DNA from: Topomyia yanbarensis
Taxonomy: Eukaryota; Arthropoda; Insecta; Diptera; Culicidae
Length of the DNA stretch: 64,000 nt
Direction of reading: 5' to 3'
Assembly (NCBI RefSeq): GCF_030247195.1
Contig: NC_080670.1
Coordinates: forward strand, 35,617,934-35,681,933
Below the pieces are notes generated by a model. That model did not search any database. It was given only the letters and a program-made list of their open reading frames with translations, and had not been told where the DNA came from. Position numbers and translations under genes: made by a program. Below, in pieces: positions 22,406-33,726 of this stretch (the first letter of the stretch is position 1; each line of letters starts with the position of its first letter).

Positions 22406-23246
22406 GTATGTCTGACAGTTCTGTAAGTGCAAGTTCAATTTACACCATGATCAAACTGCTCTACCTCGCGCACTGTAGATCTAAGACGGGCGTGCGAAAA
22501 GTCACTCGCGATTGTGTTCTCTTTTAAGGGGTTACACCACTTTAGAGCACGAAAAAATAGGCATATTTCAACGCAATAAAGAGGTGAATCGAGATCTTAT
22601 TAAATGGGATTTGTAACATAAGTATTGAAAAAAATATTTTTCGAGCAATTTCATCACAAAATGGCGGCTGTGCAGCATTTCCCCCCATGCAAGTTTTTTT
22701 TTGAAGGAGTCGACGGCCGGAAATCTATCTGCCGTAATTTTTTACCTAGAGAAGTTTTTCTGATTTCTTATGTCAATAGCAAGCGATGTTCGTGGGATCT
22801 TTTCGATATTTTGATTTTACCCGAAATGGCGCACTTTTGAGTGAAAAAACGCCGAAAGTGTCATAAAAATCGACAGAAAATTGGTAATTAAAAAAAGCTA
22901 AGCAATAAAACAAAATCCTACGTACGACGCTGGAGAAATCCATTTTAGATAAACTGTAAAAATTTAAAAGCGATCAAAAATTATTTTTCGAGTTACATTT
23001 CCGGCCAGCTCAAAAAACGTGGTTTCGAAAAAAACGCGAGTGTACACGGAATATAATTAAGAGGCGTTGCGGCAGAATTGAAAATTTGAACATCTGATCT
23101 GTACGAGATAAGAAAGCAGACTAACATTTTTTTTCTAAATCATTCTGCGGCTCGTTCGAATACAAGTTTCAGCACGTGTCGACACGTCGAACAGTGTGCA
23201 CAGCGATTTTCAATGGAGTTAAAACAATAGTATCGACTCGTTGGTA
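22406..23246. other. unassigned stretch
   Basis: GGGGTTACACCACTTTAGAGC near 22529 looks like the end of a MITE, but no inverted partner was found. The frame 22625-22840 (+) has no domain. No other structure was seen. Confidence 0.4.
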
Positions 23247-23605
23247 GTGAAATAGTTCACAAAATATATATTATTCATGTCTTTTTGAATTGCTGTATGA
23301 TTCCTAGTACATCAATCACGACTCACATTTCGTGCTCGTGAAATAGTTCACAAAATCATAAAATATTATTTCTGTATTCGTGAACTGGTTCATGATTTCA
23401 GGTATATTAGTCAAAACTCACCATTTGTGCATGTGAAAAAGTTAAAAAAAATCATAAAGTATTATTCATGTATTCGTGCTTGATTCATAGAACATTGTTA
23501 ACGATCTATGCTGCATACTTATGAAATTTGGAAGATATCTCCAATAATTTTCAGTTTCATGCAACTCTGCACATGGTCAAGAAATTTTCACGTGAACTAT
23601 TTCAC
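23247..23605. repeat. ~92-bp tandem repeats with an inverted end copy
   Basis: GTGAAATAGTTCAC starts units at 23247 and 23338 and, in decayed form, at 23433. Each unit continues with CAAAATCATAAA, ATTATTCATGTATTCGTG and CTCAC.TTTGTGC. At 23592-23605 the same motif occurs inverted (GTGAACTATTTCAC). This is consistent with a foldback element having tandem subrepeats in one arm. Confidence 0.65.
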
Positions 23606-24041
23606 ACAATTTGAAATATGTAATATTCACGAAATCATTTTTGTTGCTTAATAAATAATACATACGAACATTTACGCATACAAAATTTGACAGTTGCAAA
23701 ATGTTCCAGTCGACTGACGAAATTGAGCGCTTCGATAGCGGCCGCATAATTAACAGACTAAGTTGGGTTTCGTCGGAAAACAGTTTTCGTTAGCATATTG
23801 ATCGCCTGATATGTAATCTGAGTAAATCTGGTTACAGTTTTAAACTACCTACTAATCGATCGATTTCAACAGATCTCGTCGGACCTATTTAATGGGTTGT
23901 CGCGTTTCCAGACGCCTAAGTTAAACTCCCATAGAAGTCGTAGCAACAATCGACCGACTAATTGGTTGCATAGTTCGCCGATTGTGCCGACACAAATCGA
24001 TTTTGTCGGTGGGAACATCGGGAGGATTTTATATGGGGTAG

Positions 24042-24346
24042 ATATGGGACCGTCCTTAAATGACGTAACATTTTTTTAGCGATTTTTAACACCCCCCTCC
24101 CCCATCGTAGCATTTCGTCACAAACCTCTAAGTACCACCCCTGGCAATTACGTAGCTTGACGGTAACTCTCCCCCCCTTGTCCCCGTAAAATTAAAAAAA
24201 AATAAAAACGATGTTAGTTTTTCCCCTTTAAAAAAGCTACGTAGCATGCACATGACCCCCTACCCCCTGTCATCACACATCATCACAAAATACAAAACTC
24301 CCCCCTCCCCCATATAATGCTACGTCATTTATGGATGATCCCTATA
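24042..24346. mobile_element. MITE with GGGACC..TCC.TAAATGACGT ends
   Basis: The left end GGGACCGTCCTTAAATGACG and the complement of the right end, GGGATCATCCATAAATGACG, match at most positions. Inside, ACGTAGC words and C-rich tracts (CCCCCCTCCCCC) are also roughly inverted. Such ends are common in insect genomes. The target duplication is unclear, so no superfamily is assigned. Confidence 0.75.
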
Positions 24347-24499
24347 AGAAACTATCAGGACCTCGGACATTTGGTTTGATTCAATTGAAAAGGTTCAGTG
24401 TGATGTCCAGACAGAAAACGAGAACTGGACTGAGCACCAAAAATTTGTTACGGAGTGTATCCGCAATATAGTTAACAAAACAAGTTTTCGCTAATCAAT

Positions 24500-25890
24500 C
24501 ACACTTTCGGTGATCCAGGTCATATTGTAATGATTGAGACCATTTTGATGGCGACTTCCAGATAACAGCAAAAACCACCATCATTTGAATTTGGCGTCAT
24601 TTGAAAGAGGGGGGATGCAGATGCCGAAAATTGATGATGAAGGCCATTTTGAAATCCAAGATAATAGTTTTCGGTTACCACAAAACAGTGTAAACCACCA
24701 TCAGTTTAGTAATCACTTGGCAAGGGCTGGTCAGTAGATGATCAAAATTGGGGATTGAGGCCATTTTGGGATCCGAGATGGCGGCTTTCGGTTACCACAA
24801 AACAGTGTAAGCCACCATCATGAGTATCATTTGAAATAAACTGATCAATAGATCACGGAAATTGATGATTGATGCCATTTTCTAATCCAAGATGGCGGCT
24901 TTTGGTTGCGACAAAACAGTGAAAATCGCCATCAATATTGGTATGATTTGAAGGTTAATAGTCAAGAGATGACGGAAATTGATTGAAGCTATTTATGAAA
25001 CTATGATGACGACTTCCGCATATAATAAGGTTCTATTGAAAGGGGGGAGTACGGAGATGACGAAAATCAATGTTCAAAGTCATTTTGAATGTCAAGATGA
25101 CCACATCCGCTAATCATCCGTGAATGTATAGTTCCCGACAACTAAATCGATGTATTCGCTCTGATTATGTTCAAACCAATATATACATATGTATATTGAT
25201 AAAATTCACTTTATTCAGCAAATAAACCAAATATGAAGATGTCAATTATAAGTATAACTCGCACTGAATAAAATCTTGGATAAAATAGTCAGATGCAAGT
25301 CAGAATATACTCAATCTCGAGATACAATGGCATACTATGATATTTACAGACATTCCAACCAAAAACCTTCTTCTTCTCCACCGTTTTCAAATGATAATGG
25401 GGTACAATATGGTAATCAAAAATTGTTACTTTGGATTTTCAAATAAATTTCCGCCAACTATATATCGCCCGATTGCAAATTACACTCAAATTATTGACCG
25501 CTCTAAAGACTTTTAGGAAACGAAAATTACCAATTTGGATTTCAATTGCTAAACACCCCCTATAAAAACATCTTGAATCTTGATTATTGTCTCAAGTGTT
25601 TTGTAATTATCAAATCTTTGATATCATGATACCCGAATTCATCACTTTTTGTCGTCTACTCAAGTTTTACCGTTTCATATGACATCGATATTGTTGATAG
25701 TTTCCATTGTTTCGTGGTAACAGGAAGTCGCCAGATTGGTTTTCAAAATTAGCGTCAATCATCAATTTTTATCACTTACTGACTATCACCTTCCATATGA
25801 CACTCATATTGATGATGTGTTGTACTCTTTTGTGGTAACCGGAAGTCGCCATCTTAGTTTTCAAAATGGGGTCATCAATACATTCAAAAC
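24500..25890. repeat. foldback structure with ~115-bp subrepeats
   Basis: In the left half a unit with GATGGCGGCTTTCGGTTACC, ACAAAACAGTGTAA and CCACCATCA recurs at about 24548, 24659, 24777, 24891 and 25007 (spacing 111-118). In the right half the complement (GGTAACAGGAAGTCGCCA near 25726 and GGTAACCGGAAGTCGCCATC near 25837) appears twice. A central ~500 bp is AT-rich and unique. The arms are therefore inverted and internally tandem, as in foldback transposons. Outer boundaries and target duplication are not resolved. Confidence 0.7.
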
Positions 25891-27501
25891 AGTTAAACCA
25901 CATGATAAACAGTAATACAAACTACCTCCACCGTGTGTGTGTGTATTGTCTTGGCCGGAGCAGTTTTCATTTGAATTAGGTTCATTGGAATGGTTCACTT
26001 TCATAAGCTGAGACAGTTGAAGCACTGAGAACTGACATACAAGTTAAGTTTTCAACTTGTGTAAGAAATTAAACTGTCGTTTTGAAATGACAACAGTAGG
26101 TAGCAACTTGCCACTGGTCGGCGCTACGATCAGCCAATCACTATACAGGCCTTGCGTACAAACTTGGATGCAATGGTGATTCACGCATGCGAACCTGTAT
26201 GCGATGGTGATTTTCAACGTATTTTCATTTAAATGTTTACACAGGTTTTTCGAGAAAGGTTGTTCTAGCTTATATGTCTGTTCTCTGTGGTTGAAGGGAT
26301 CAGCGCAAGAACGGCCCAAGTCAAAAATATCAAAAGGGTGTTAATCGGCTGCGATTGAATTTTGTGTCGATCTAAATTCCAGTTCCGGAATTACGAGTTT
26401 TTTTTTTAAATCGGGTGGTACGATAGGTCACTACATTCGGGGTTAGTACACGCCTAGAAAAATCAGCGGTTCAACTTTTATTTGAGGAGCATGAAAATTT
26501 AAAAATTTATTACGCAAATAATAAATGCAATCGCTTGACGTAATTGAGGCAAGAAAATGAGGAAGTGACAAATGATGTGAAAAATCATGAAACCGTGGAA
26601 GGAAATGTTGAAAAACCTTGTTTTTTTTGGCAACTGCGTCTGGCTTGCAAATGACTTCTTCGGTGTCCTCGTCGTCGCCAGAGTGTGGAATTGAACTTGT
26701 ACATTCTGGCCAACGCGGTTGTTTAGCTGAATAGCTCCATTGTTTTACAGGTGTCAACTAGACTTGCCACCCACCGCTCGCGTATGGCAGATGCAGCTTT
26801 TCAAACAGGGTTGCTATGATTAATAATAAAATCCACTTGTTTTGAAGTCATGCTACTTCTTTAGTTAATAACTTTTCTCGGCGTATTTTCACAAACTTAG
26901 AATGTTCTACGAATGTGTTCAGCAGAAGAATACCTTTAGAAATATATAGTGTTCTCATGAATTGATTGATGAGGAGATTTTTTAAGAATTTATTTTCAAC
27001 TTTAACCGATTTTCCATACTAATTTCCATATAAACTTTGAAATTATTGGAGGGTCCGTTGACACAACCGATTGGTACCAAAATTTGCACAATTACTAAGG
27101 GCCATAAAAGGAATCAGTAGAGCCTGGTGGAGCTAAAAGTCAAAAATTAAACCAGTCTAATGTCCATATCTTATTAAAAAACAACGGCCAAAATGACAGT
27201 CGTCAACGACATTATGTGCTATACCGTGTATCTAATTCACGCCAACACGAGCGACCTCTGCAATTACATAGCAAAAATAATGCACTATACCTGCTATACC
27301 TTCATACGTATTTGACCCCATTATACAGGCATTGGGGAAAAATTAGTACGGTAACGTATCGCGCGGTCGGTGAATATCTGAAATCGATTTTACAGACTTG
27401 TTTACATAAAAAAAATTGCTTCTTGATAAACTTTTCCCAGTGTTCTTATGAAAAGTCCCGTCTTTGATGTTTTTCCCCACTGTACGTTGTTTGGAGGAAA
27501 T
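25891..27501. other. spacer with one repeat fragment
   Basis: At 26338-26398 the words CGGCTGCGATTGAATTTTGT and TTCCGGAATTACG match part of the repeat family at 28.6-29.6 and 56 kb. Frames 26044-26319, 26443-26757 and 27216-27467 show no domain; the second has an acidic patch but cannot be assigned. Confidence 0.45.
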
Positions 27502-27725
27502 GGCTCTACCCCATTTGGCATAATGTGATATGGCATAATGCCATTTGGCATAATGTCATATGGCATAATGACCATTTGGCATAATGGTTATTTGGCATAA
27601 TGTTTATTTGGCATAATAGTCAGTTAGCATAAAGGTGATTTGGCATAATGGCAATTTGGCATAATGACCATTTGGCATAAAGACTATTTGGCATAACGCC
27701 ATTTGGCATAATTCTATTTGGTATA
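27502..27725. repeat. left terminal array of ATTTGGCATAATG units
   Basis: About 13 copies of a 10-16 base unit (CATTTGGCATAATG, TATTTGGCATAATG, GATATGGCATAATG) run head to tail. The right end (about 31515-31602) carries the inverted form (CATTATGCCAAAT) in about five copies. Together they are the subrepeat-bearing terminal inverted repeats of the MULE. Confidence 0.92.
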
Positions 27726-27790
27726 TTTGGTGTCTAAGGATTTCATTCTACTTATGTAAATTTAAAATAGAAATTTTGACAATTTTCTAT

Positions 27791-27936
27791 TTAAGAACAG
27801 CTCATGTTTAAAAGAAGGGAAAATCATCAATGATTTATAGCGAACTATCTAGTCTGTACTTATCCTAATTATTGAAAGAAAAATGACATACTTTACTGAA
27901 AATTCATCCTTCTTTTAATTATGAGCTGTTCTTTAA
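27791..27936. repeat. small inverted-repeat segment inside the MULE
   Basis: AAGAACAGCTCATG (27793-27806), extended by TTTAAAAGAAGG, is inverted at 27908-27933. Both edges read TTAA-like (TTTAAG and CTTTAA), so it could be a tiny MITE. The same 14-mer occurs in the second MULE at 36368-36381, which links the two elements or shows a shared guest. Confidence 0.65.
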
Positions 27937-28644
27937 TGCGAAAGTTTGCAAATTCCTAATTTCATATTTCCACAATTAATGATATCTTACTCAAAGCAAA
28001 TTTTACTTTTAAAATCCTTGTGTAAATAAATTCAGTAAACTAAGCATTTGTTCTGGTTCTGTTTCTTTCAATAGTTTATGTGCAAATTAAAACAAAATAA
28101 ATTATATTCAATGATTTTATTCGTATTCACGGTCATAGGAATTAGAAAATTTAATTTAAAAAATCATCTTTATTGCGAGCCCAGATTTGCTGCTATTGCT
28201 TGAAGATAATCAATAGTATCAACATTTTGTAAGTTCGTAACAATTTTGCACAGTTTCCCATCAATTATCTGATTGGTACGACGCTTCTTCTCGGAGTTTA
28301 GTGCCATATGCGCCAAAATTTGTGAAGCGATAAATTTTTCCTCTAATTTCAGTTCTTCGATGATATGCATCAGACCAGCACTGCGATTCCAATGACCACG
28401 CCATGCTTCAATTTGGTTGTTGGGATTTCATATTTCACGTTTCGGTAAACCGACCAAAGATCAGGAGGATACAAAGGTTCCGTTGTATGTACTCGTCCTG
28501 GTTTTGTTGTTAGTCTGGATTTGCCTAACACATAATATTCTTCAACATACTTGAAAAATCCAGTAAGTTCAGTCGGTGCTGATGATTTAATGTTTGCTTA
28601 GGCGTCAGATATTTTTTCGGCAGGTAAAAATGCGAGAGCCTGTG

Positions 28645-29665
28645 TTTTGTCTTTCTCATATAGAAAGGTTATGCAATTACTCTGAAAATCGTCAATCTAA
28701 TCCCGGGCCGGAGGGCCTGAGTGACTCAGTTCGTCGAGATCGGAAAAAGGATGTGTGTATGTGTAAAAATGTCACTCATTTTTCTCAGAGATGGCTGGCC
28801 CAAACTTAGTCTCAAATGAAAAGTGCTACCTTCCCATCGGCTGCTATTGAATTTTGTATCGATCGGAATTCTGGTTCCGGAGTGACGGGTTTAAGAGTGC
28901 GGCCACACAGAAATTCCCCATATAAACCATAGGAAAAATTAAAAATAGAATTTTTATTTTTGATGCCAGATGTCTTTAAGGTGCATGAAACGTCGAGATT
29001 TGAAGCAAACACAAAAAAATTGACAAAAATTTATTTTTTTTTTCGATTTTGGTACATTTTTGCCTTTCTCATATAGAAAGGTTATGAAATCACTCTGAAA
29101 ACCGTCAACCTAATCGTCATATTTTTTTTGACTGGCATAAGGTTTCTGGATTTTGACAGGGGCGTCGTTGAGGGTATACGGGGAGGAGTTATCCCCCCCC
29201 TACAGTTCACTCCCCTCCCTTTAAAATCCCCTTAAATAACCCCTCAGATCAACACCCCACCCAGCCCTCATAACCCCCCCCCCCCAACCCCATCATCTTT
29301 AAACCACTACCATATCACAAAGCATACAAAATTAAGCTGGGGAGTCGTTCGTTCGTGGGATTTTCGCCCTCCTCACACACCCACCACCACATGACAAAAT
29401 GAGTTAGCAAGCAGATAACATTGAACTAATGCTGATTAGGCTTATTAAGTATGATATTTTTTTGATTCAAGTGTTTCACCGTCGACACGTATCTCATCAA
29501 GTTCGTGGCTGGCAAGCCATTGTGAATAAGTGCAAAGTGTACTGAGAATGTAATGGACATTTCCACAGTTATGTTGAAAATAACCTGCCACCGAGCCGTA
29601 GTTTATAGTAGTGAGAAAGGCACAATTGAAACACTAGGTGTATTAAAACAGGTTTTTTGTATGTA
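28645..29665. mobile_element. composite repeat inserted in the MULE transposase (ends near GCCTTTCTCAT)
   Basis: It starts CTTTCTCATATAGAAAGGTT (28650) and near 29600-29615 reads GTGAGAAAGGCACAATTG, the inverted form of the start. An inverted, closely similar copy lies at 55910-56986, sharing GTCACTCATTTTTCTCAGAG, GGCCACACAGAAATT, the CCCCTC-rich tract and TTTCACCGTCGACACG. A second start motif (GCCTTTCTCATATAGAAAGG near 29061) shows that this copy is a composite or contains a duplication. There is no coding capacity. I remember these words as abundant in Aedes genomes; that is recollection, not a search. Confidence 0.7.
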
Positions 29666-29883
29666 TTAAAATAGTTTTCATTTTTGTTGAAAATCTGCAA
29701 CAAACGATTTTGTTGGCTATATTTCCACCAGTTCATGCTTAAATGAAAAAAAAATCCATTATGCCTTGAACCAGGGAACTCTTCGGCAAACGCATTGATA
29801 AGAGCCTTTCCAAATCTGTTAAAATCACTTCTGGATGCAATTCAACGTCGATCTCATCAGCAATTTCGATAAGTTTAGACAAT

Positions 29884-30567
29884 TACTTTATTGTCTCGGA
29901 TAGCCTCAGCTCAATCGAGGCTCTCCGTTCAATGAAACCTAGAAAGCACATTCCATATTTTCTGGGGAAAATCTGGGAGCGCCTGCGTGCTTTGTCTGTA
30001 AGATCGTACAAGATTACCTTAGTTTGGGTTCCCTCGCATTGCTCCATTCCAGGTAATGAAGAAGCGGACTCTTTAGCTAAGGCGGGCGCTTTGCAAGGTG
30101 ACATATATGAAAGACCAATTAGCTTCAGCGAATTTTTCAGTATTACTCATCAGAGAACCCTCGAAAGTTGGCAAACATCATGGAGCAATGGTGAACTGGG
30201 AAGGTGGCTACATTCGATAATCCCTAAAGTATCGACGAAACCTTGGTTCAGGGGGATGGATGTGGGTCGGGATTTCATTCGCGTGATGTCTCGGCTCATG
30301 TCCAATCACTACACGCTGGACGCACATCTCCGGCGTATTGGGCTCGTGGATAGCGGTATCTGCGCTTGTGGCAACGGTTATCACGAAATCGAACATGTTG
30401 TCTGGGCATGCGCCGAGTACTGTTCTGCCAGATCTCAACTATTCGATTCCCTTCGGGCCCGAGGAAGATCACCCAATGTCCCGGTTCGAGATGTACTAGC
30501 AAGCCGCGATATTCTCTACATGTCCCTTATATACACGTTCCTCAAAACCATCAATATCCAAATTTAA
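29884..30567 (+). CDS. LINE ORF2 fragment: RNase H domain and zinc motif, open frame
   Basis: The frame is open from the first base of the insertion (YFIVSDSLSSIEALRSM) to a TAA at 30565-30567, 227 codons plus stop. SDSLSSIEAL is the RNase H strand with a catalytic aspartate, and VPSHCSIPGNEEADSLAKAG is the RNase H C-terminal block with the conserved His and Asp. A CCHC-like motif, CACGNGYHEIEHVVWAC, follows near 30360-30415. I, R1, LOA and Outcast-type LINEs encode such a tail, in which RNase H removes RNA from the hybrid during copying. The reverse transcriptase is lost by 5' truncation, and there is no promoter, so no protein is expected. The ATG at 29932 is internal and not a real start. 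Exact clade is uncertain. Confidence 0.8.
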   Translation, partial: YFIVSDSLSSIEALRSMKPRKHIPYFLGKIWERLRALSVRSYKITLVWVPSHCSIPGNEEADSLAKAGALQGDIYERPISFSEFFSITHQRTLESWQTSWSNGELGRWLHSIIPKVSTKPWFRGMDVGRDFIRVMSRLMSNHYTLDAHLRRIGLVDSGICACGNGYHEIEHVVWACAEYCSARSQLFDSLRARGRSPNVPVRDVLASRDILYMSLIYTFLKTINIQI

Positions 30568-31355
30568 ATGCCCCTATCTTTTCTCTTATCATTCCCAGAA
30601 GTGCCCTCTTCCGCCTACCGTACCCCAACGATGGTTTGATACGACTCCAAGACGAGACGTCTGTCGAATGAACCAACCACACGAGATCTACAGTACAACA
30701 TCACACGAGGAAAACCGCCCGGCGTCCCAATACTTGATGCATCCGTTCGAATCTGTAATCCTGGGCGTTGATTCCTGATGCCGGAAACTGAAAGTTTATA
30801 TCCCCCCCCCCGTTCAGCCTTGTCCACCCTCCCTCCCATGTCTCTGATACACAGATGTATGACTTCACCCCCTTCTCCCGTTGAATATCTTCCCAAAGCT
30901 TATGTGCCCCCCTATCTTCTAGTTTTAGTTGATCAATATTTAATCTCGTTAAGAAATGCACAACAGTACCACTACTTTAAAATAGCCCTAATTATTTCCC
31001 CTTAATCTTGAACCACTCTCTCTAGTTATTTCTAGTTAATAAGCTTGTAAAATGTTCCGCTTAGTAAATAATTAATTTCTCCTACAATCTCCCTTCTAAA
31101 AATCATAAAGTGAATTACTATACAAAGAACACACAAAATGACCCGTCCCCCAAATCTTACGAATATTATATTATACCCTCTTTTATATGTATAAGTTAGC
31201 TGTAAAGTTTTTTTTAGTTTCATTATATAAAACAAAATAATATTGAAATGTGTTACCCCCTAGTTTTAAGAAATTCAAAATGTAAAACAATGAAAAAATG
31301 GCACCTTTAAGCTAACGCATACGTGCCTTATCAAATAAACAAATTGAAAAAAAAA
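29884..31355 (+). mobile_element. I-type LINE insertion, 5'-truncated, 13-bp target duplication
   Basis: The direct repeat AAGTTTAGACAAT flanks the insertion (29871-29883 and 31356-31368). The right side ends in an A-run (31346-31357). The insertion site lies in the transposase reading frame of the MULE. The element carries the end of its ORF2 and a ~790-base 3' UTR. Because the coding part is still open, this is probably among the youngest insertions in the window. Confidence 0.88.
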
Positions 31356-31611
31356 AAGTTTAGACAATACTGCTCTATAGAGAGATTCCGATTTGCTTGT
31401 CATCAGAGCAATCACCAAAGGGAAGGAGTGCAGTGCTCGATAGTAAAACGCAGACGAAATAAACTACTCGAATGTAGTCCTTGTTTGCGCACATTCAGCA
31501 AATGCGGGGTGCTAATTGGTTATGCCAAATCACCCTTATGCCAAATAGCATTATGCCAAAGAGCATTATGTCAAATGACATTATGCCAAATGGGATAGAG
31601 CCGGAGGAAGT

Positions 31612-33353
31612 ACCGTATCATTAAGAGCGTAAAAGTGTTAGAACACGATCCATTAACTTCTATGGGCATATCTTCTTTGATCCTCATTTTTGAAATTGGC
31701 CATAAGAACGCCCAAATATCCTTGTATAATTTAAGATTTGTTAGAATTTGTTTTATTTCCCCAAACCACGACAGCTCTTGATCTCGCACATAGAAAACTT
31801 CAACACGGCCGTCGCATCCGTATGCGTGCCCCAATGTGTTCAATTATAGGTGCGTGAAGTGATTTGTACAGTATAATTACTATAAATCAAAAAAAACGCA
31901 TTAAGTTCTTGTCGAGCATGGGGCAACCGGGCCTGCCGGTTATGATTGGTTTCAGTTCGCTGGTTCTGTCCGCGTAGCTTTTCAGGGTGTCGGTAGTTAG
32001 TTATTGGCGAGCTATTTAAAAATACAAACAATACTTCTGACGGCCGAGGAATACACTACAGCTAGGCACGCTGATTGAAAGTCAGTGGGACTCGGTACCG
32101 AATCGCGAGGGCAATTATAGAACATTAATTACGCAACTAATTGTTGTTTTTTTTTGCTGCAACCGGGTATGTTACTCGGTTCCTGACCCATGTTAACTTG
32201 TTTACTATAAATAATTGATATCTGGCTATGGTAAAAGCACATTAACTAGTCCAACCTACGACAGTCGAGTTAAAGAACTCTTCTTGTATGCACTAATGAG
32301 GCGTAAGAATTTTCCACCTTTCTCTAAATAGTGATTGGATATATTTCCAACAATGTACTACTTTGAACAACGATTAGTCAAAACAAATACAACTGTAGTA
32401 AACTACGCTACAAATTGTACAACTTTCCGGAACTCATTGAATCTCGATCGCGTTAGAGCAAACTGCGCACCGCCTCGCTGAGGGCCGTACATACCGAACA
32501 CGGTGTGTTACAAGTATCGGTCATTTGCTGGAACGATTTGCGTTTTCACCTATTAAAGAGTAGGGTGTCCCACGTACGTTTTCTGCTAATCGATTGATTT
32601 TGGACATACTCGGACCCTCGCGAGGAATCGAAAAACACAAACTGATAAGGAATCGTTTCATGTGTCAGGTACACGCAATCAAACCCGCGACGGGGCCGCG
32701 GCTAAACATGAATAAAAGAGTGAGAGAGAAAGAGAAAGAAATAGTTTCGAGTTGGAACCTGGTCTTCTGGGCCTGCCAAGTTAAAGATATTTTCCGGTGA
32801 TTGAAATATAGCTGCCAAATAGTACAAGACAGATAGGGTCTCTTGATGGGCGCGCGCTGATAGGGGCGACGGGTGCGTTATCGATGGTGTCAATTTTTCG
32901 GTCGATTCAATTGTCCCCGTGATAGCGTTAGGATATAGGAGCAAGAAGAAGAAGAAAAAGAAGAAGTGAGAAAAGCTAGCACTTGGTGCTTCTTTAAACG
33001 CTTCACGTTGCCGAGATAAGATAAGAGTGATAAGATGTTTGCTTTTACCGAAAAATAGGTTTCTTTTTAAAGTACATATATTTGTTCGGTAAACTGGACA
33101 GGTATACGATATCGGTAATCAGATTGAGTAATGGGTTGTTGCTGGCGCTGGGTCATTCACGCCACGAAGAATAGAAGTTGAGGAGATGGTTAGCGAATTT
33201 TGAAAACGTTGGCATTTTTTCCTATGGCCGATTGAACAATGCATCCTCGAAGTGCCAATTTGAATTATAATACAAAGTAGAATCGGATCCGATTACACTA
33301 GCTATATGTTTGGGTCGATTTGCTAAGAATCGTTGGCATACGACAGTTTCGTA
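31612..33353. other. unassigned stretch
   Basis: The frame ending at 31843 (-) lies in the sequence into which the MULE inserted; it has no domain I recognise. The 32040-32800 part has no repeats that I can see. A purine-rich AAGAAGAAG tract lies at 32941-32967. No gene is supported. Confidence 0.4.
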
Positions 33354-33726
33354 TAGTGATTTTTTACTCGATTAATGCAAATAATCGATTAATTTCCAAA
33401 ATAATCGAAAAATCAATAATCGATTACAAGCTTTCGGTATAATCGAGCAAATCGAGTAGCTGATATCAAATAATCGAGAGCATAATTCATGAAGGGTGGC
33501 ATTGAAAACGAAAGTCGCAGAGCAAAAAAATATGAACAGACTTCTCCAAATTTTTCAAAATGTGTCGAGCGACCTTTTTTTTTGGTTGTCAAACTAGGAT
33601 TTACTAAGTAATCGATTATTGATTTTAATCGATTATATTTGTCGATTAATCGAATGAATTAATCAATCTCTCAAATATTATTCGATTAACGGATAATCGA
33701 TTATTTGCAAAAATCAGACATCACTA
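33354..33726. mobile_element. MITE with TAGTGAT ends and ATCGATTA subterminal repeats
   Basis: The ends TAGTGATTTTT and, complemented, TAGTGATGTCTGATTTTT are followed in both arms by GCAAATAATCGATTA. The motif AATCGATTA or ATAATCGA recurs many times in both halves. Flanks AGTTTCGTA (33345-33353) and AGTTTCCTA (33727-33735) form an 8-9 bp duplication with one mismatch. The style and duplication length fit hAT or Mutator relatives. Superfamily is undecided. Confidence 0.78.

Larger units (their letters stand above)
28170..31450 (-). pseudogene. MULE transposase, broken by two insertions and frameshifts
   Basis: Minus-strand coding pieces in order are as follows. (1) About 31369-31450: ALMTSKSESLYRAVLSKLIE. 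(2) 29690-29870: IADEIDVELHPEVILTD, then after a frameshift KALINAFAEEFPGSRHNG and FFFHLSMNWWKYSQQN. (3) 28170-28646: FLPAEKISDA, FFKYVEEYYVLGKSRL, EPLYPPDLWSVYRNVKYEI and NNQIEAWRGHWNRS, ending DYLQAIAANLGSQ with a stop at 28170. This is the family order of MULE transposases: the TD(F)EKA block with a catalytic aspartate, the FHxxxxxW block, P.LWNVY, then NN..E.WH..... The LINE at 29884-31355 separates pieces 1 and 2, and the composite repeat at 28645-29665 separates 2 and 3. A one-base shift lies near 28410, and the N-terminal zinc-finger region is not recognised. The intact protein would excise and insert the element with 9-bp duplications. It is now dead. Confidence 0.85.
27493..31611 (-). 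mobile_element. Mutator-like (MULE) foldback-type element with 9-bp target duplication
   Basis: The element proper is 27502-31602. Its ends are GGCTCTACCCCATTTGGC and, complemented, GGCTCTATCCCATTTGGC. The flanks GGAGGAAAT (27493-27501) and GGAGGAAGT (31603-31611) form a 9-bp duplication with one mismatch; 9 bp is the Mutator length. Each terminal region is an array of ATTTGGCATAATG units, long on the left (to about 27725) and shorter on the right (from about 31515). A broken MULE transposase lies inside on the minus strand, interrupted by two later insertions. The structure resembles Drosophila foldback elements, which are thought to belong to the same superfamily. Confidence 0.88.

Noticed and set aside
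22529..22560. GGGGTTACACCACTTTAG as a MITE terminus
   Set aside because: No inverted partner within several kilobases.
26443..26757. 104-codon minus-strand frame with an acidic patch
   Set aside because: No domain, no neighbouring exon with splice signals, and surroundings are repeat-derived.
31571..31843. 90-codon minus-strand frame at the right edge of the MULE
   Set aside because: It runs across the element boundary into the terminal repeats, and no domain is recognised.
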